Below, piece by piece: positions 24,401-34,515 of a stretch of 64,000 bases of DNA. The notes below the pieces were generated by a model. The model had not been told where the DNA came from. It ran no database searches and saw nothing but the letters and a program-made list of their open reading frames with translations. The DNA comes from Tribonema minus. Lineage: Eukaryota > Sar > Xanthophyceae > Tribonematales > Tribonemataceae. A program made the position numbers and the translations under genes. Location of the stretch: the NCBI GenBank assembly GCA_017506865.1, contig JAFCMP010000081.1, positions 248,001 to 312,000 of the forward strand. Reading direction: 5' to 3'. Positions within the stretch are counted from its first letter, which is position 1. Each line of letters opens with the position of its first letter.

Positions 24401-26096
24401 ATTGAGGGGCACAGTAAGGCAGCACAGTGAAACAGGTGGTGTCACACCAATGCGCACTGACGACGGAGGCTGCAGCAGTGCTCGGCGAATGGGGGGGCAC
24501 CTCAGCGCTGGTCACAGGCTTTCGATTCACGACTGCCAGTGGTGTCGGTGGCCTGCGAGCCCCCGACGTCAATTGGTTTGCAGAGGGGCGACAGGACCTC
24601 CAAGTTGCAGACATGAATCACTTCAAGCAGGGGCCTTCACTCAAAGTCTCTGCCACGGATTTTGCTGACAGCGGTCGGCTTGTTGGGAGGTGTGTGACAG
24701 TTGTCTACCTACTGCGCAGTGTGAACAGTATTTGCGGACTACTGTAGGCTCACAACTGATGCATCCTCTTGATGCTGGCGACATGCGCTGGCGATCACCC
24801 CCTACATGAACAGGCGGCAGCCTGCTGCGAGCAACGTTGCGAGCATGACCAATGCAAACAGTTCATCCTAGCTTTGCAGCACACACCTGGAGCTGTCGCA
24901 GTGCGGCATGGTGCACGCCTGCCTCTTGCACTGAATGGCGTTCAGCAGGAGCTTCTTCGTGTTGGCGCAGTGCGACGTCGCCTGGCACTTTCCCGCCTCC
25001 GCGAAGCAATTGCTCGCGTGATGCAGCAGCAGCAGCAGCAGCAGCAGCCGCTGCAGCTGGTGCAGCAGCTGCTGCTGGTGCGACTGCGCCGTCTGCTGCT
25101 GCTTGCGCTGCTCCCGCATGCACTCAGGCGTGAGCCCGTCGCCGCCGCAGTGCGCTGCAGCAGCCGCAGCGCCGCCAGCTGCCGTCCCCTCAGCGCTGCC
25201 TTCCACCTTCCCATTGGCCGCGTCGCCATGGCCACTGATGCTCATCATGGACGCGTTGACTGCGAGTCCGCCCGCTGCCGCTGCCGCCGCATCCGCCGGC
25301 TGCACCGCCAGCTGCTGCCCCTTGACGTGCCTGCCAGTGGTCAGGTCGGCGCCCGCGGCGGCACCAGCAGCAGCCGGCACGTTTTCGGGCTGGCACATGT
25401 CCAGCGGCGCAGGGGAGCCGTTTCCACAGGCGGGGTCACAAGTGCCGACTGCAGCCGCCGCCATCGGCGCGGCGGTGGCGACGGCGCTGTGTGCGGCGAC
25501 GCCCTCGACCTGGCTGCCCTGCAGCTCGGCTGGCTGTGCCTCGTTGCCGAGGAACTGCGCCAGCTGCGACACTTGTGTGAACAGCGTGTCCGCATTGCTG
25601 TACTCAGCCAATGTCGCTGCGCCACGGTAGCGCTCGCTCTCGAGGCGCCAAGCCGTGAGCGGCAGGTTCTTGATCCACTCGGGCGCGCATTCGGCTCGCG
25701 CTGCTGCAGGTGCACGGCGATGCGCGAGAGGATTCACTTGCGGAGCGGCGCGTCGTTCTCTGACCGCCACGCGCCGGTCACGTGCACCAATGCTGGTGCC
25801 GCAGCCGTTTCATCTGCAGCCGCGTCTGCAGCCGCTGCCTGCAGCGATGATTGTGGCAGCAGCGCAGAGACGGCAGGCACGTCGCTGCCGAGAGCGCCGT
25901 CCGCGTTAACAGCGGCAGGGACGATGTGGTCGAGCGGCGGTGCCTCCGGCGCTGCCAGCACTGGCTTGTTCTCCTGCCCCTTCACTGCATGCTTCACCGC
26001 AATTTGTTTCGTGGCGGCTTTCGTAAATGATGCGGAGTTCACCGTCTGCAGCGGTGTGCGCGCCCGGCGTGGACCAACTGCCAAACTGACGTTAGC
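18418..26096 (-). CDS. TAZ - KIX - KIX - RING - DUF1771/Smr protein
   Basis: Intact exons: TAZ 24348-24021 and 22827-20973, RING 20583-20318, linker 20011-19825, Smr 18945-18418. From Met at 24199 they give exactly 1004 codons plus stop. The TAZ zinc finger (about residues 1-85) has H-x3-C clusters: WHVSNC, QHIVQCKVQMCTVPHC, then SHYQCCEDHECALC across a splice. KIX-like domains at about 241-331 and 398-489 share GRWRSENDAP, YE.LLYR and AEYND. The splice at 20973/20583 joins HCP to ICRTAW, making a RING CPIC start; LQCGHAACLCC and CCALCRKPL follow. The last exon has DIYASMNAV, DLHGLTPEEACRIV and VLVTGRGAHS, i.e. DUF1771 plus Smr. TAZ and KIX bind transcription-factor tails, RING recruits E2 enzymes, and Smr domains bind or cut nucleic acid; a chromatin or RNA-linked ubiquitin ligase is inference. 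The upstream exon 26096-24887 is damaged, so the true start is unsure. Confidence 0.8.
19627..19758. repeat. Degenerate telomere-like TTAGGG/CCCTAA cluster
   Basis: Within the intron between linker and Smr exons: AGGGTTAGAGTTAGGATTAG, GCTAGGGTTAGGGCTAG, GGTAAGGGTTAGGGTAAG and, inverted, CTAACCCTAATCTAACC. Units are mutated and change orientation. Confidence 0.7.
24249..26096 (-). pseudogene. Decayed upstream KIX-TAZ unit of the same gene
   Basis: Exon 26096-24887 codes a HIVPAA leader, a KIX-like domain and the first part of a TAZ finger; 24348-24290 codes the second part (RAVLWHYCRCGARECPVC). Splice positions and phase equal those of the intact TAZ. It has three defects: a TGA at 25736-25734 directly after WRSENDAPLRK, a frameshift inside the same KIX (the AECAPEWIKNL part is in another frame), and a one-base frame conflict after CPVCTA near 24290. 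In addition the second zinc cluster reads LLNAIQC, with Asn where the ligand His should be. All damage lies in this unit. It may be a dying duplicate, or partly sequence error. Acceptor CTGCAG|GCTAAC precedes 26096, so an earlier exon existed. Confidence 0.6.
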
Positions 26097-27094
26097 CTGC
26101 AGGAAGGTGCAAGAGGAAGGAAATGGAAAGAAAGGAAGGAGGAGGAGTTGACGTTGCTGCGGCGCTGATGGAATTTAAGCGCACCTGTTGTTGCACGCGC
26201 TCAAAAGTTATGGCAGCGCCAAATGTGTTGTCACAATCGAAGAAGTATCACACGCTGAGGTAGCAACTCACTGGACCAGTGCACGCCTCATGGCATGCTC
26301 GTGCCCTAGACAGTGCACGCTTCATGGGACGCTCGTGCTCTAGACTTGCACTTCACGCAAGCGGTTTGTTGGTGCAGTCTGGCGCGTGCTTAACGCAGTT
26401 CGTTGTGCAAGCATGCCCCCCAAATGGGGTAGCCTTTGCTGCTGAGCGCAGCACGTGCACGACAGCATGGCTTGGCTGAGCCTTAGGGAGGCCTACCTTT
26501 CGGTTCCACTCATTGGAGCGCAGCATGCCGGCTGCGCTGTCGCTGCAGCTGCCAGGCAACACACACACACACACACACTGAACTGTCACTTTTGTTTTTC
26601 AACTGCAACTCCCGCTGTTCAACTCCCGATGTTCAACAATGGGGGCAGGAGAGGGGTGTGTGTAGCTAAAGGGTGCCATGGGGATTTTAATGATCTTGAG
26701 CGTCTTTGTGTTGCACAATCAGGATGCTGCGAAAGAGCAATAGCATGGCCACAGTTGTTGGTGCATGTACCAATCACCGCCTGAGTCTCTGTACATCAGG
26801 GTGTAAGATTTGAGGCCCATGGCCAGCAGGACCTCCAGCTAGCTATGTAGCAATCATGCTCAACATCTGCACAGAGTCATTTTCCTTGCCCTGCATGCTG
26901 TCCGCAGTGTCAACAGCTCAGACAATGGCAGAGCAACTCGGCAGCAACACCGCCGACACGCATGGCCCGGCAATCTCAGTTTGCAACATAGCAGCAACGC
27001 GTGCGCCACCACCACACACACACACAGATGAGCAAGCACACAAACAGCGCCCAGTCCCTCGTACTGTACAACGTCAAACTGTGATTGCATGATA
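26097..27094. other. Interval between the MOK stop and the TAZ-KIX gene
   Basis: Under 1 kb separates the 3' end of MOK from the first supported exon of the composite gene, both on the minus strand. A weak exon candidate is at about 26185-26245 (reading TFGAAITFERVQQQ up to CAG|GTGCGC). A (CA)n tract lies at 26560-26578 and CAGTGCACGC..CATGG units are duplicated at 26276-26345. Otherwise nothing is recognised. There is no room here for a large catalytic domain. Confidence 0.5.
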
Positions 27095-30000
27095 TCATGA
27101 CAAGTGCTGTCGCCAGCCGCCGCCGCCGACGGGCACGCGCGACGCGGCGGCGCCGCCGCGCCCCACCATGAGCCCCGCCATATTGGCGCCAGACGCGAGA
27201 CTCGCGCCGCCGCCGCCGCCACCAGCCTTACTGCCGATGGTCTGGCTCGAACCGTACGGCCCGCCGCCCATGTGCGCGCGGCCGTTGCTCATGTCGTAAA
27301 CGGTGCGCGTCTTCTTCTTGCGCTTCGGTTCCGCGCCGGCGGCGGCGGCGGCGGCCGCGGCGGCGCTTACCGCCGCCAGCGAGGGGTCTGTAGAACCGTA
27401 CATGCCCCCCGCTCTGCCGCCGCCGCCGTTGGCGGCGCCGCCGGCGGCGGCGCCTCTGTTGGCGTTGTTGCCGCGCCCGAGGATGCCCATGATGGGCGGC
27501 AGCGCGCTCTCATCTTCCGATGGACCTGCGGGGTGGCGTGAGCACGACCGTAGGCAGTGCTCAGAAACCTATCAGCAATGACCAGTGGCTTGGGCTGTGG
27601 CGACTAAATGCGCAGCTGCGCATGCGTGGATGGCGAGGACCCTGCGCGTGTGGCGCATTGCGCTGCCGTCGCGATCTGCGGGCGGCCACGTGCTGCCGTA
27701 ATGCATTGATTGCTCGGGGGGGCTTGCGCCTGTGCCTCTAGGGGATCTGGCAAGGTCAGGTTGGCAACCCTCAGCAATTGAGCTCTTTCAGGAAGCAGCA
27801 TCAAGCAACAACAGTGGAAGAAGTGACAGGCTAGATCAGGCGCCTGGAGGCGCATTTGTGACCTTTCAAGCTAACTCCAACCCTAACCCTAACCCTAACC
27901 CTAACTCTAACCCTTACCCTAACCCTAAGCAGGAGGTGTGGTGACCCACTTCACAATGCTTTATGAAGGCAGGTACAAGGTGGCTTTCAGTGTTGCACAA
28001 GGTGCATGCACGCATGGCCTCACGAGTTTCAAGCCTGCAGCCACCAAGAGAAGCACTTTGGTTGTGCCAGTGAAATAGCCATGCTCACCAGTACCGCACA
28101 CCATTCCGCCAGCTTCGAGCGTAGGCTAAGATCACCCTCCTGTGGTATGCGTCAAGTGCCACCAGACGCAGCATCAGGGCGCTCGCATGCATGTACGATA
28201 GCGCACCACCGTACGTCACGTGGCCTCTACAGCGACTTGGATCTTATTCAAAGAGTTCAAGTCTTGCTTGCCCAAAGCGCCAACAGGCATGTCCCCGTGA
28301 CTCGCACAAATTGCCGCTTCATGCCCGCAAGACCCAGAATCTCACCTGCACTGGCGTTAACGTGCCCGGCGCCTTGCAACTTCAACTTCAACAGAAGTGC
28401 TTCGACTTCAACAGAAGTGGCACCGCAGCAGTACGGGACGCTCAGAAAGTTTGCGAATAGGCACACTGCGTCTCGAGGCGCTCGAAGTTCCAGCCGCATC
28501 ATGCGTGCCACATGGTTGCACTCAGAAACCCCACATGCTTCATTGAATGCGCCCATGGAAGCCACCTGCGCTTGTTGCCGCCTCGTTGTGAGCTGAAGCA
28601 AAGCAACATGCCTTATGTTGAACTTCAACTTGCCTTTTTGCACCGCTCCTCGCCCCGCAAGCAACGATGCCTTGTAGTGCACGTCCCCCGCTGCCCCAGC
28701 CGCATTACCACCGTGCAATTGATACTGCGCTGCCGCCGCCGCCCCGCCGCCGCTCGCGTCCTGCTTCCCTGCATGGCCAACTGCGAGAGGGATTGGTGGC
28801 AGCAGCGCACACTGTTGAACAACACTGTCACTTCGACGTACACGGGATTATCGTCAGAATAAAGTTGCGTTTTGGCTCAGCGTTACGGTCGGAGGTAGGA
28901 GAGGAGGAATGAGGCAGCAGTGCTCACGCAACAGCACGGAGACATGATGCAACACGCTGTCGAATCCAGCGCACGCGCAAATGCCCAATCCTGACCCTGA
29001 TCCTCACAGGGTGCGTGTTGGCCAAGAGGGCGCCTGCCCCGACGCCGCCCGCACACTAACGCACCCAACTTGCGCGTCCCGCTCAGTGCCGTGTGCGGCA
29101 CCTAGCCCCGACCCTGACCCTACGGCGGGTGCGCATGTTGTGGTTGCGCCAGATCGCGCATCACATCGCAAGAAGCTGCGCGCGCCACGGAGATGAGTTC
29201 GCATGCCACCACGGGCCACAGCGCCACGAGGGCCGCGCGCACGCAGAATTACGCCGCGTCAACCGCTTCCCCTGCGCTGCCATCGCGTCCTCCCTGCCCC
29301 TACGGGCGCCCGGCGTCATCGACGTTCACGCTGCCACCAGGTGCTGTACAACGCTCACCAGGGGACCCTGCATGCGCTAGGCGTGTGCGCGCCCATTGCG
29401 AGACACAGCGCTATAGGAAGGTCGCCGAGCGTGCACCGGCGCCGAAGCGCCCGGCGCGGCCGCCGCCAGCATCTGCCTCCTCCGCAGACCTCCGTGACGC
29501 GCACATGCCGCGCAGGTTCTGTCCGCTGCAGCTGCAGCAGTGCTCAGTGCATGCGCAGCAGCGCTACGTCGCTGGAGGCACCTGGCACGGGCTGCGGCAG
29601 CCTGCGACTGCCCTGCCGCCAGGCTTGAGACTCTCTCTCTTGCAGCTCAGACCGGGCGTCGCAGGCGCGCGCATGCTCACGGCGGCGGCGCGAGGCGCGG
29701 CGACCGGCGCCGCGCAGCGCGCTGCCCAGGCTCCACAGAGGACTCAGTATTCATGTCGCAGTGTCATCGCCACAGCGCGCTCCATTACATACATACCTGC
29801 AAACGCGCCAGCCTTCATGACGCGCGAGCTCCGCCGCGGCGCGCCGCTGAACCGCCCGCCGCCCGCCCCCGCGCCGCCGCCGCCCGCCGCCGCCGCAGCC
29901 GCCGCCGCCGCAGCGCCGCCGCCGCCGTGCTGCTGCCCTATCGTTGGCAGCGCCTTGCTGATGGTCGGCTGCGGCGGCGTCGCGGGCTTCGTAACGCGCG

Positions 30001-32848
30001 CGTTTGTGCCGTGTGAGCGCTGTGACCGGTCCGTCAGCGCTCCGTTGGCGACGGCGGACGCGGCGTTCGCCGCCGCGGCGGCACGCGCGGAGATCGCGCC
30101 CAGGCCGCCGCCGCCGCCGCCGCCGCCCGGTGCTGCCGGCGCCGCGTTGCCGCCCTGCTGCGAGCACGCGCCAGAGGCGTCGTCCAGTGAGCGTGTGGCT
30201 GTGCCACGACATGATGTGCAAACCTATTGCACGTGAAGTAGGGCGCACTGCAGCTGCGCTGCTGCCGCTGCGGCGCCGCACGACGTTGATGCTGCATGCT
30301 CAGCTCCTCGCCTGCGGCAACAGCGTACGTCCTCCTCTCAGCGACCATTGCGAGTGCCCTGATGCTGCTGCAGCGCCGCCACTGCCGCTGCCGCTTCAAG
30401 CACAGCGCGGGCACCCGCGGCAGCGGGCTCGGCGTGTCCAGGTTGCCTAACCCTAACCCTAACCCTGACCCTGACCCTGTGCCGGCGTCACATCGTGTCG
30501 CACCACAGGCCAGCGGCGGCTCACCACGACATTGGCCGCAACCAGCGCTGCCGTGCGGGCTCTCGGCCACCACTATGATGTGAGCTCCGCACGCATCATG
30601 CCGCTGCCGCCGCCGCCGCCGCCGTCGCGGCAGGCGGCAGCCGTCATCTGGTGGCAGCGCTCTGCGTGTGCGGCTCCGCATCTCTTTCGAGGGGTGCGCG
30701 ATTGAGCACCCTGTGTGCACATGCAGGGCCAGGCATGAGTCCATCCTGTGACCTATTTCTCGCCCTGCCAGAGCTGTCTTGCAGAGTGCGCCGATGCGGC
30801 ATCGCGCAGCTCCCTGTGTCCACGGGCACAGCGCCAGCTGCGCCAGCAGCGGTTGCAGCGGCAGCGCTCCGCTTCTCGCACAGCGCGACTCGCCCTGACC
30901 TAACTCATATCCTACTACAACTGCCGCACTACCACTGAAACCGCTATCGCGAGCGCGCCGCTCACCTCGTCCGCGGGCGCGGCGGCGGCGCCCGTAGCAG
31001 CAGCGCTCCGCCCATCCAGCTTCCGCATGTGTTTGAGTGCATGCGCCACAGGGCGACAAGCCCTGACCATAACCCCAGTCCTACTGCAACTGCATCACCG
31101 CCGCCGACTCCGCCATTGCAAAGGCGCGCAGCTCACGTTGTCCGCAGGCGCGCCACCAACGGCAGCGCCGGCGCCGGCGGCAGCAGCGCTCCGCGTGCCC
31201 CGCTCCCGCATCTCCTTGAGCGCATGTGCCACAGCGCGACTAGCCCTGACCCCAACCCCGGTCCTACTACAACTGCTCACCGTCATCGCAACAGCGCGGC
31301 GCTCACCTTGTCCGTGGGGGCAGCGGCGGCGCCGGCAACACCCGCGGCAGCGCTTCGCGCGTCCAGCTCCCGCATCTCCTTGAAGTACGGGTGCCGCAGC
31401 GCCTCGCGCGCCGTCATGCGCTCGCCCCAGTCGTAGCACAGCAGCTTGGTGATGAGGTCGACGCACTCCGCGCTGCCGTGCGGTATGAGCTGCGCGACGC
31501 CGATGCCCTTCTGCGGCGGGAAGTCGAAGTTGACGTGCGCGGCGCCGTTGCGCTTGAACTTGGCCAGGACGTCGTCCGGCGGCGTGCCGAGGACCTGCGG
31601 GGGCGCGCGCGCGCGGCGACAGCGGTCAGCAGTTGGTGCTGATGCTCAGCGAGATAAACAATGGTGTGAGCCGCTTTGGAACACAGACAGCTATTGCATC
31701 GCGTGCAGCGTATCTGAGGGGGGGGGGCAGTATGGGGGGGGAGGGCAGCGGCAGCGGCCCTAAACCAAGCTGGAAGTTGATGATCAAGAATGTATGCATG
31801 GTGCGCTGCTGCACCATGATGATGAGCAGGCCACGCCGCACGGTGACATTGGGGCTAGCACGCGTGCCCACGATCGTGCTCGCTGCCTGTTCGCAAGGCC
31901 TTCTGCCTCTCATCACATGCGGCCAGACACCGCACGTCTCAGCATAAGCACGGAAGGTACAGCCCGGGGCACATTGCTCATGCAATCGCCCGCTGGCGCG
32001 CGCTGCGAGCCCATGATACCCCCACTACATACCCAACAACATCTATAGCCCAGCCAGCATCAACTCCGTCGCTCCGAGCGACAGAGCGCACGACGCGCTA
32101 TGCGCCACACGCGCGCTCGTGCGTCGCCAACACGGCACGCGCCCCCCCCCTCTCCGAGCGCTAAGCGCTGACGCGGCACACTCGCCTTGTGCACGCGGTT
32201 GATCTGGTCCAGCTCGTTGGTCCCCGGGAACAGCGGGTACAGGCTGGTGATCTCAAAGAACACGCAGCCCGCGCCCCACAGATCCATCTCCGGCCCGTAG
32301 TAGCCGTCCGTCAGCAGGCACTCCGGCGCGCGGTACCAGCGCGTGCTGATGTACTCCGTGTACGGCTGCTTGGAGTAGATGCCCCTGCAGGAGCCGAAGT
32401 CCGCGAGCTTGAGGCCCCGGCGCACCTCGCTCGTGGACTCTATGAGGATGTTCTCCGGCTTAATGTCGCGGTGGAAGATGCCCTTGCGGTGCATGTGGTC
32501 CAGCGCCTTGAGCAGCTGGTACATGTAGCTCCTCACCAGCTGGTCGCTGAGGTAGTGCCGCCTCCCCCGTATCAGCTCGTACAGGTTGGCATCCATGAGC
32601 TCGAAGACGAGGGCCAGCCGGCCCGTGGGCTGGTCATAGAGCACCTCCTCCAGGGTGATGATGTGCTGGTTGGGGCTGAGCCTCCTGAGTGCCTGAATTT
32701 CCCTCAAATTGTTCACCTGATCTATCGAGTCAAATCTGTTCTTCATGCACTTGATGGCATAGTATTTACCGTCTTTTACATTTTGGGCCTTGAGGACCTC
32801 GGAGAAGGTCCCCTCCCCCTTCTTCGCCACCAGCCTGTACTTGCGCAT
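27095..32848 (-). CDS. MOK: MOK/LF4-type MAP-kinase-related protein kinase
   Basis: Exons 32848-32186, 31594-31307, 30157-29797 and 27525-27095 give exactly 580 codons plus stop. The kinase domain fills residues 1 to about 300: glycine loop GEGTFSEV (11-18), YYAIKCMK, HRDIKPEN, DFGSCRG, the TEY activation motif in QPYTEYISTRWYRAPE, and NELDQINRVHK|VLGTPPDDVL across the first splice. Those motifs are diagnostic for MOK rather than other RCK kinases. In algae the orthologue LF4 limits flagellar length; that role is inferred here. The low-complexity tail holds KALPTIGQQ, KRKKKTRTVYDMSNG and long Ala/Gly runs; its splice to the last exon is supported by phase (G|GT). Intron 1 starts with a GC donor (AAG|GCGAGT). 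The start at 32848 matches family length; an in-frame ATG also exists at 32917. Confidence 0.92.
27526..29796 (-). other. MOK intron 3 (2.3 kb)
   Basis: Contains a CCCTAA run at 27871-27929 and CTTCAA-type repeats at 28376-28410. A possible degraded copy of the exon 30157-29797 start lies near 28680-28720 (minus reading GGNAAGAAG). No other gene is recognised within it. Confidence 0.5.
27871..27929. repeat. Telomere-like (CCCTAA)n tract
   Basis: About nine CCCTAA-type units with a few changes, inside MOK intron 3. It is the longest such tract in the window. Confidence 0.85.
30800..31216 (-). repeat. Tandem ~170-bp copies of MOK exon 2 end plus donor
   Basis: The true donor is at 31306. Diverged copies of the preceding ~80 exon bases (GAGATGCGGGAGC, AGCGCTGC, GCGGACAA|GTGAGC-like) end at about 31136, 30965 and 30814, i.e. 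steps of 170, 171 and ~151 bp. Intron words such as CCCTGACCCCAACCC and TCCTACTACAACTGC are copied with them. The first two copies still have GTGAGC; the third has lost it. Confidence 0.88.
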
Positions 32849-34515
32849 CGCTGCCAGCGGCGAGAGTGTTGGTGTGCGTGCCGCTGCGGCCGCTGGTCCC
32901 TCAACATGCCCTTCCAATACAACCGCTGTGTGGGGTCATCAGGGGCTGGTGTGCAGGCAGTGAGTGGTGCAGCAGCAGCAACGGATGGTCGCTTAACAGG
33001 ATGCACCGTCTTCCTCACGCGCACACCCTGCTACAGCACCTTGGCTTGCGCAATTCCTCCAGATATTAGTGCTTCTTCTCCGCATTTGTGATGTGACAGT
33101 TACATCAACAGGAGAGAAGCGCCCCAGAAGGCGGAATGGCGGGCGCAAAGCATACACATATTTTTTTTTGCGCAGCATTACTTGCATACGCCCAAAGGCT
33201 GCATGCATGCTGAGTAGGGCACAGTCAACAATCATTAACTGGCACAGCGGGGTCTGCATCAATGCAATCTCAATGGCGCCTGCCAGTCAGCTCTGATGTG
33301 GGCGATGGGACATCGCAGCTGCTCACCAGCACCGGCATACTGACACAGTAGCAGAGTCTGATGGCAGACATACGTCGACGAAACTGTGCCGATGCATCCT
33401 CTGTGATTGTATATCTACAAAGAAAAGTTTGACAGATCCAAGTTCAAGTGGCGTACAAGAAAGACACGCGCATGCATACATGCCCGATGACTTGAACAAG
33501 CGTCGTTCACCATTGCAGCGTTGAATAAGCGAATGTCGCTCGGTCAGCACCAGTGAATGCTGTTGTGCGCTCTTCTACATTAAAGAGAGCACAGCAACGT
33601 CCACATGTGTCCGTGTGCGTACCAGCAGCACTGCAATTGCTTCCATCACGCCAGCCTCGCCGAGCAACGCGGCCGGTGAGTTTGTGTCTGTCCCGTCTGG
33701 CTCAGTCCGCACCACCACGTCTGATCAAACCAATACCAGCAGCGTCAGCCAGAGCGCCTGGAAGAATCCAAGGTCACCTCGCGCGACCACCGCCGCAGAC
33801 GGTCCAATAGGCGACGTCTGTGAGATGGTTGCAAGGTGGGGCGTCACCGGTGGTACTCCGATGATGAGCAGCCACCGCTGCCACTGCCGTTGTGGCTGTC
33901 GCTGCGGCGCCACACGCGCAGTTGCGATTGACCAAATCATTGCCATTCGATTGCAGGCTGGTGTGTGTGTGGCCACGCTGTCTGCGCCGACGACTTCTGC
34001 ATGTATGGCGGCCGGAGGTAGGCATGAGCTTCAGTCTGCCGCCGCGTGCTGCCCAGCCACCGCACAAGCCGCATTGGCAGTATCCGTGACAGCAGTGGCG
34101 GCGGCCGCAGACATGTAGGCTGATGTAGCAGCAAACTGCGCCAACGGAGGTGTGCAGACGCCTGCATGGCAACAACGATGCCGGCGGCAGCGCTACTGTA
34201 GTAGCCCGCCCAGACATCACACAGGCATGGGGCCGCATTGATGCACGCCGCATCGACTTCACCAACACAGCCAACCTGCCCCTTTAAATTGTGCAGCTGC
34301 AGTGGGGTGCGGCCGGACCGCGAGGCAGCAGCCCTCAGCACTCAATGGTGCCGCAGCTGTGCCCCGCGCAGCAGTGGTGCAGGCGTACGCGCCCAGCGCG
34401 GAATGGCCATCGACCCTGTGCGCCGCCTCAAGGCGCAGCACATGCTTTGTCTGCGACGCTTGCATGAGCTGCCGCTGCCCGTGGTAAAAAAAGATGCTGA
34501 CAGAATCTCTTCTCT
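32849..34515. other. Interval between METTL22 stop and MOK start
   Basis: Holds the presumed MOK promoter and 5' UTR. A T9 tract lies at about 33162. Long overlapping frames on both strands at 33600-34340 lack splice-consistent or homologous content. Nothing else is recognised. Confidence 0.5.

Noticed and set aside
18418-26096. Calling the TAZ-KIX gene a CBP/p300 orthologue
   Set aside because: No bromodomain, PHD, acetyltransferase or ZZ motif is seen, and it carries RING and Smr domains instead.
27871-27929. Chromosome end or telomere
   Set aside because: Short, internal and flanked by exons of one gene.
29193-30236. 347-codon plus-strand Pro/Ala frame
   Set aside because: Opposite the MOK tail exon 30157-29797, which is fixed by matching phases at both ends.
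33615-34118. Ser/Thr-rich plus-strand frame
   Set aside because: No motif, no splice support, and an equally long frame lies opposite.
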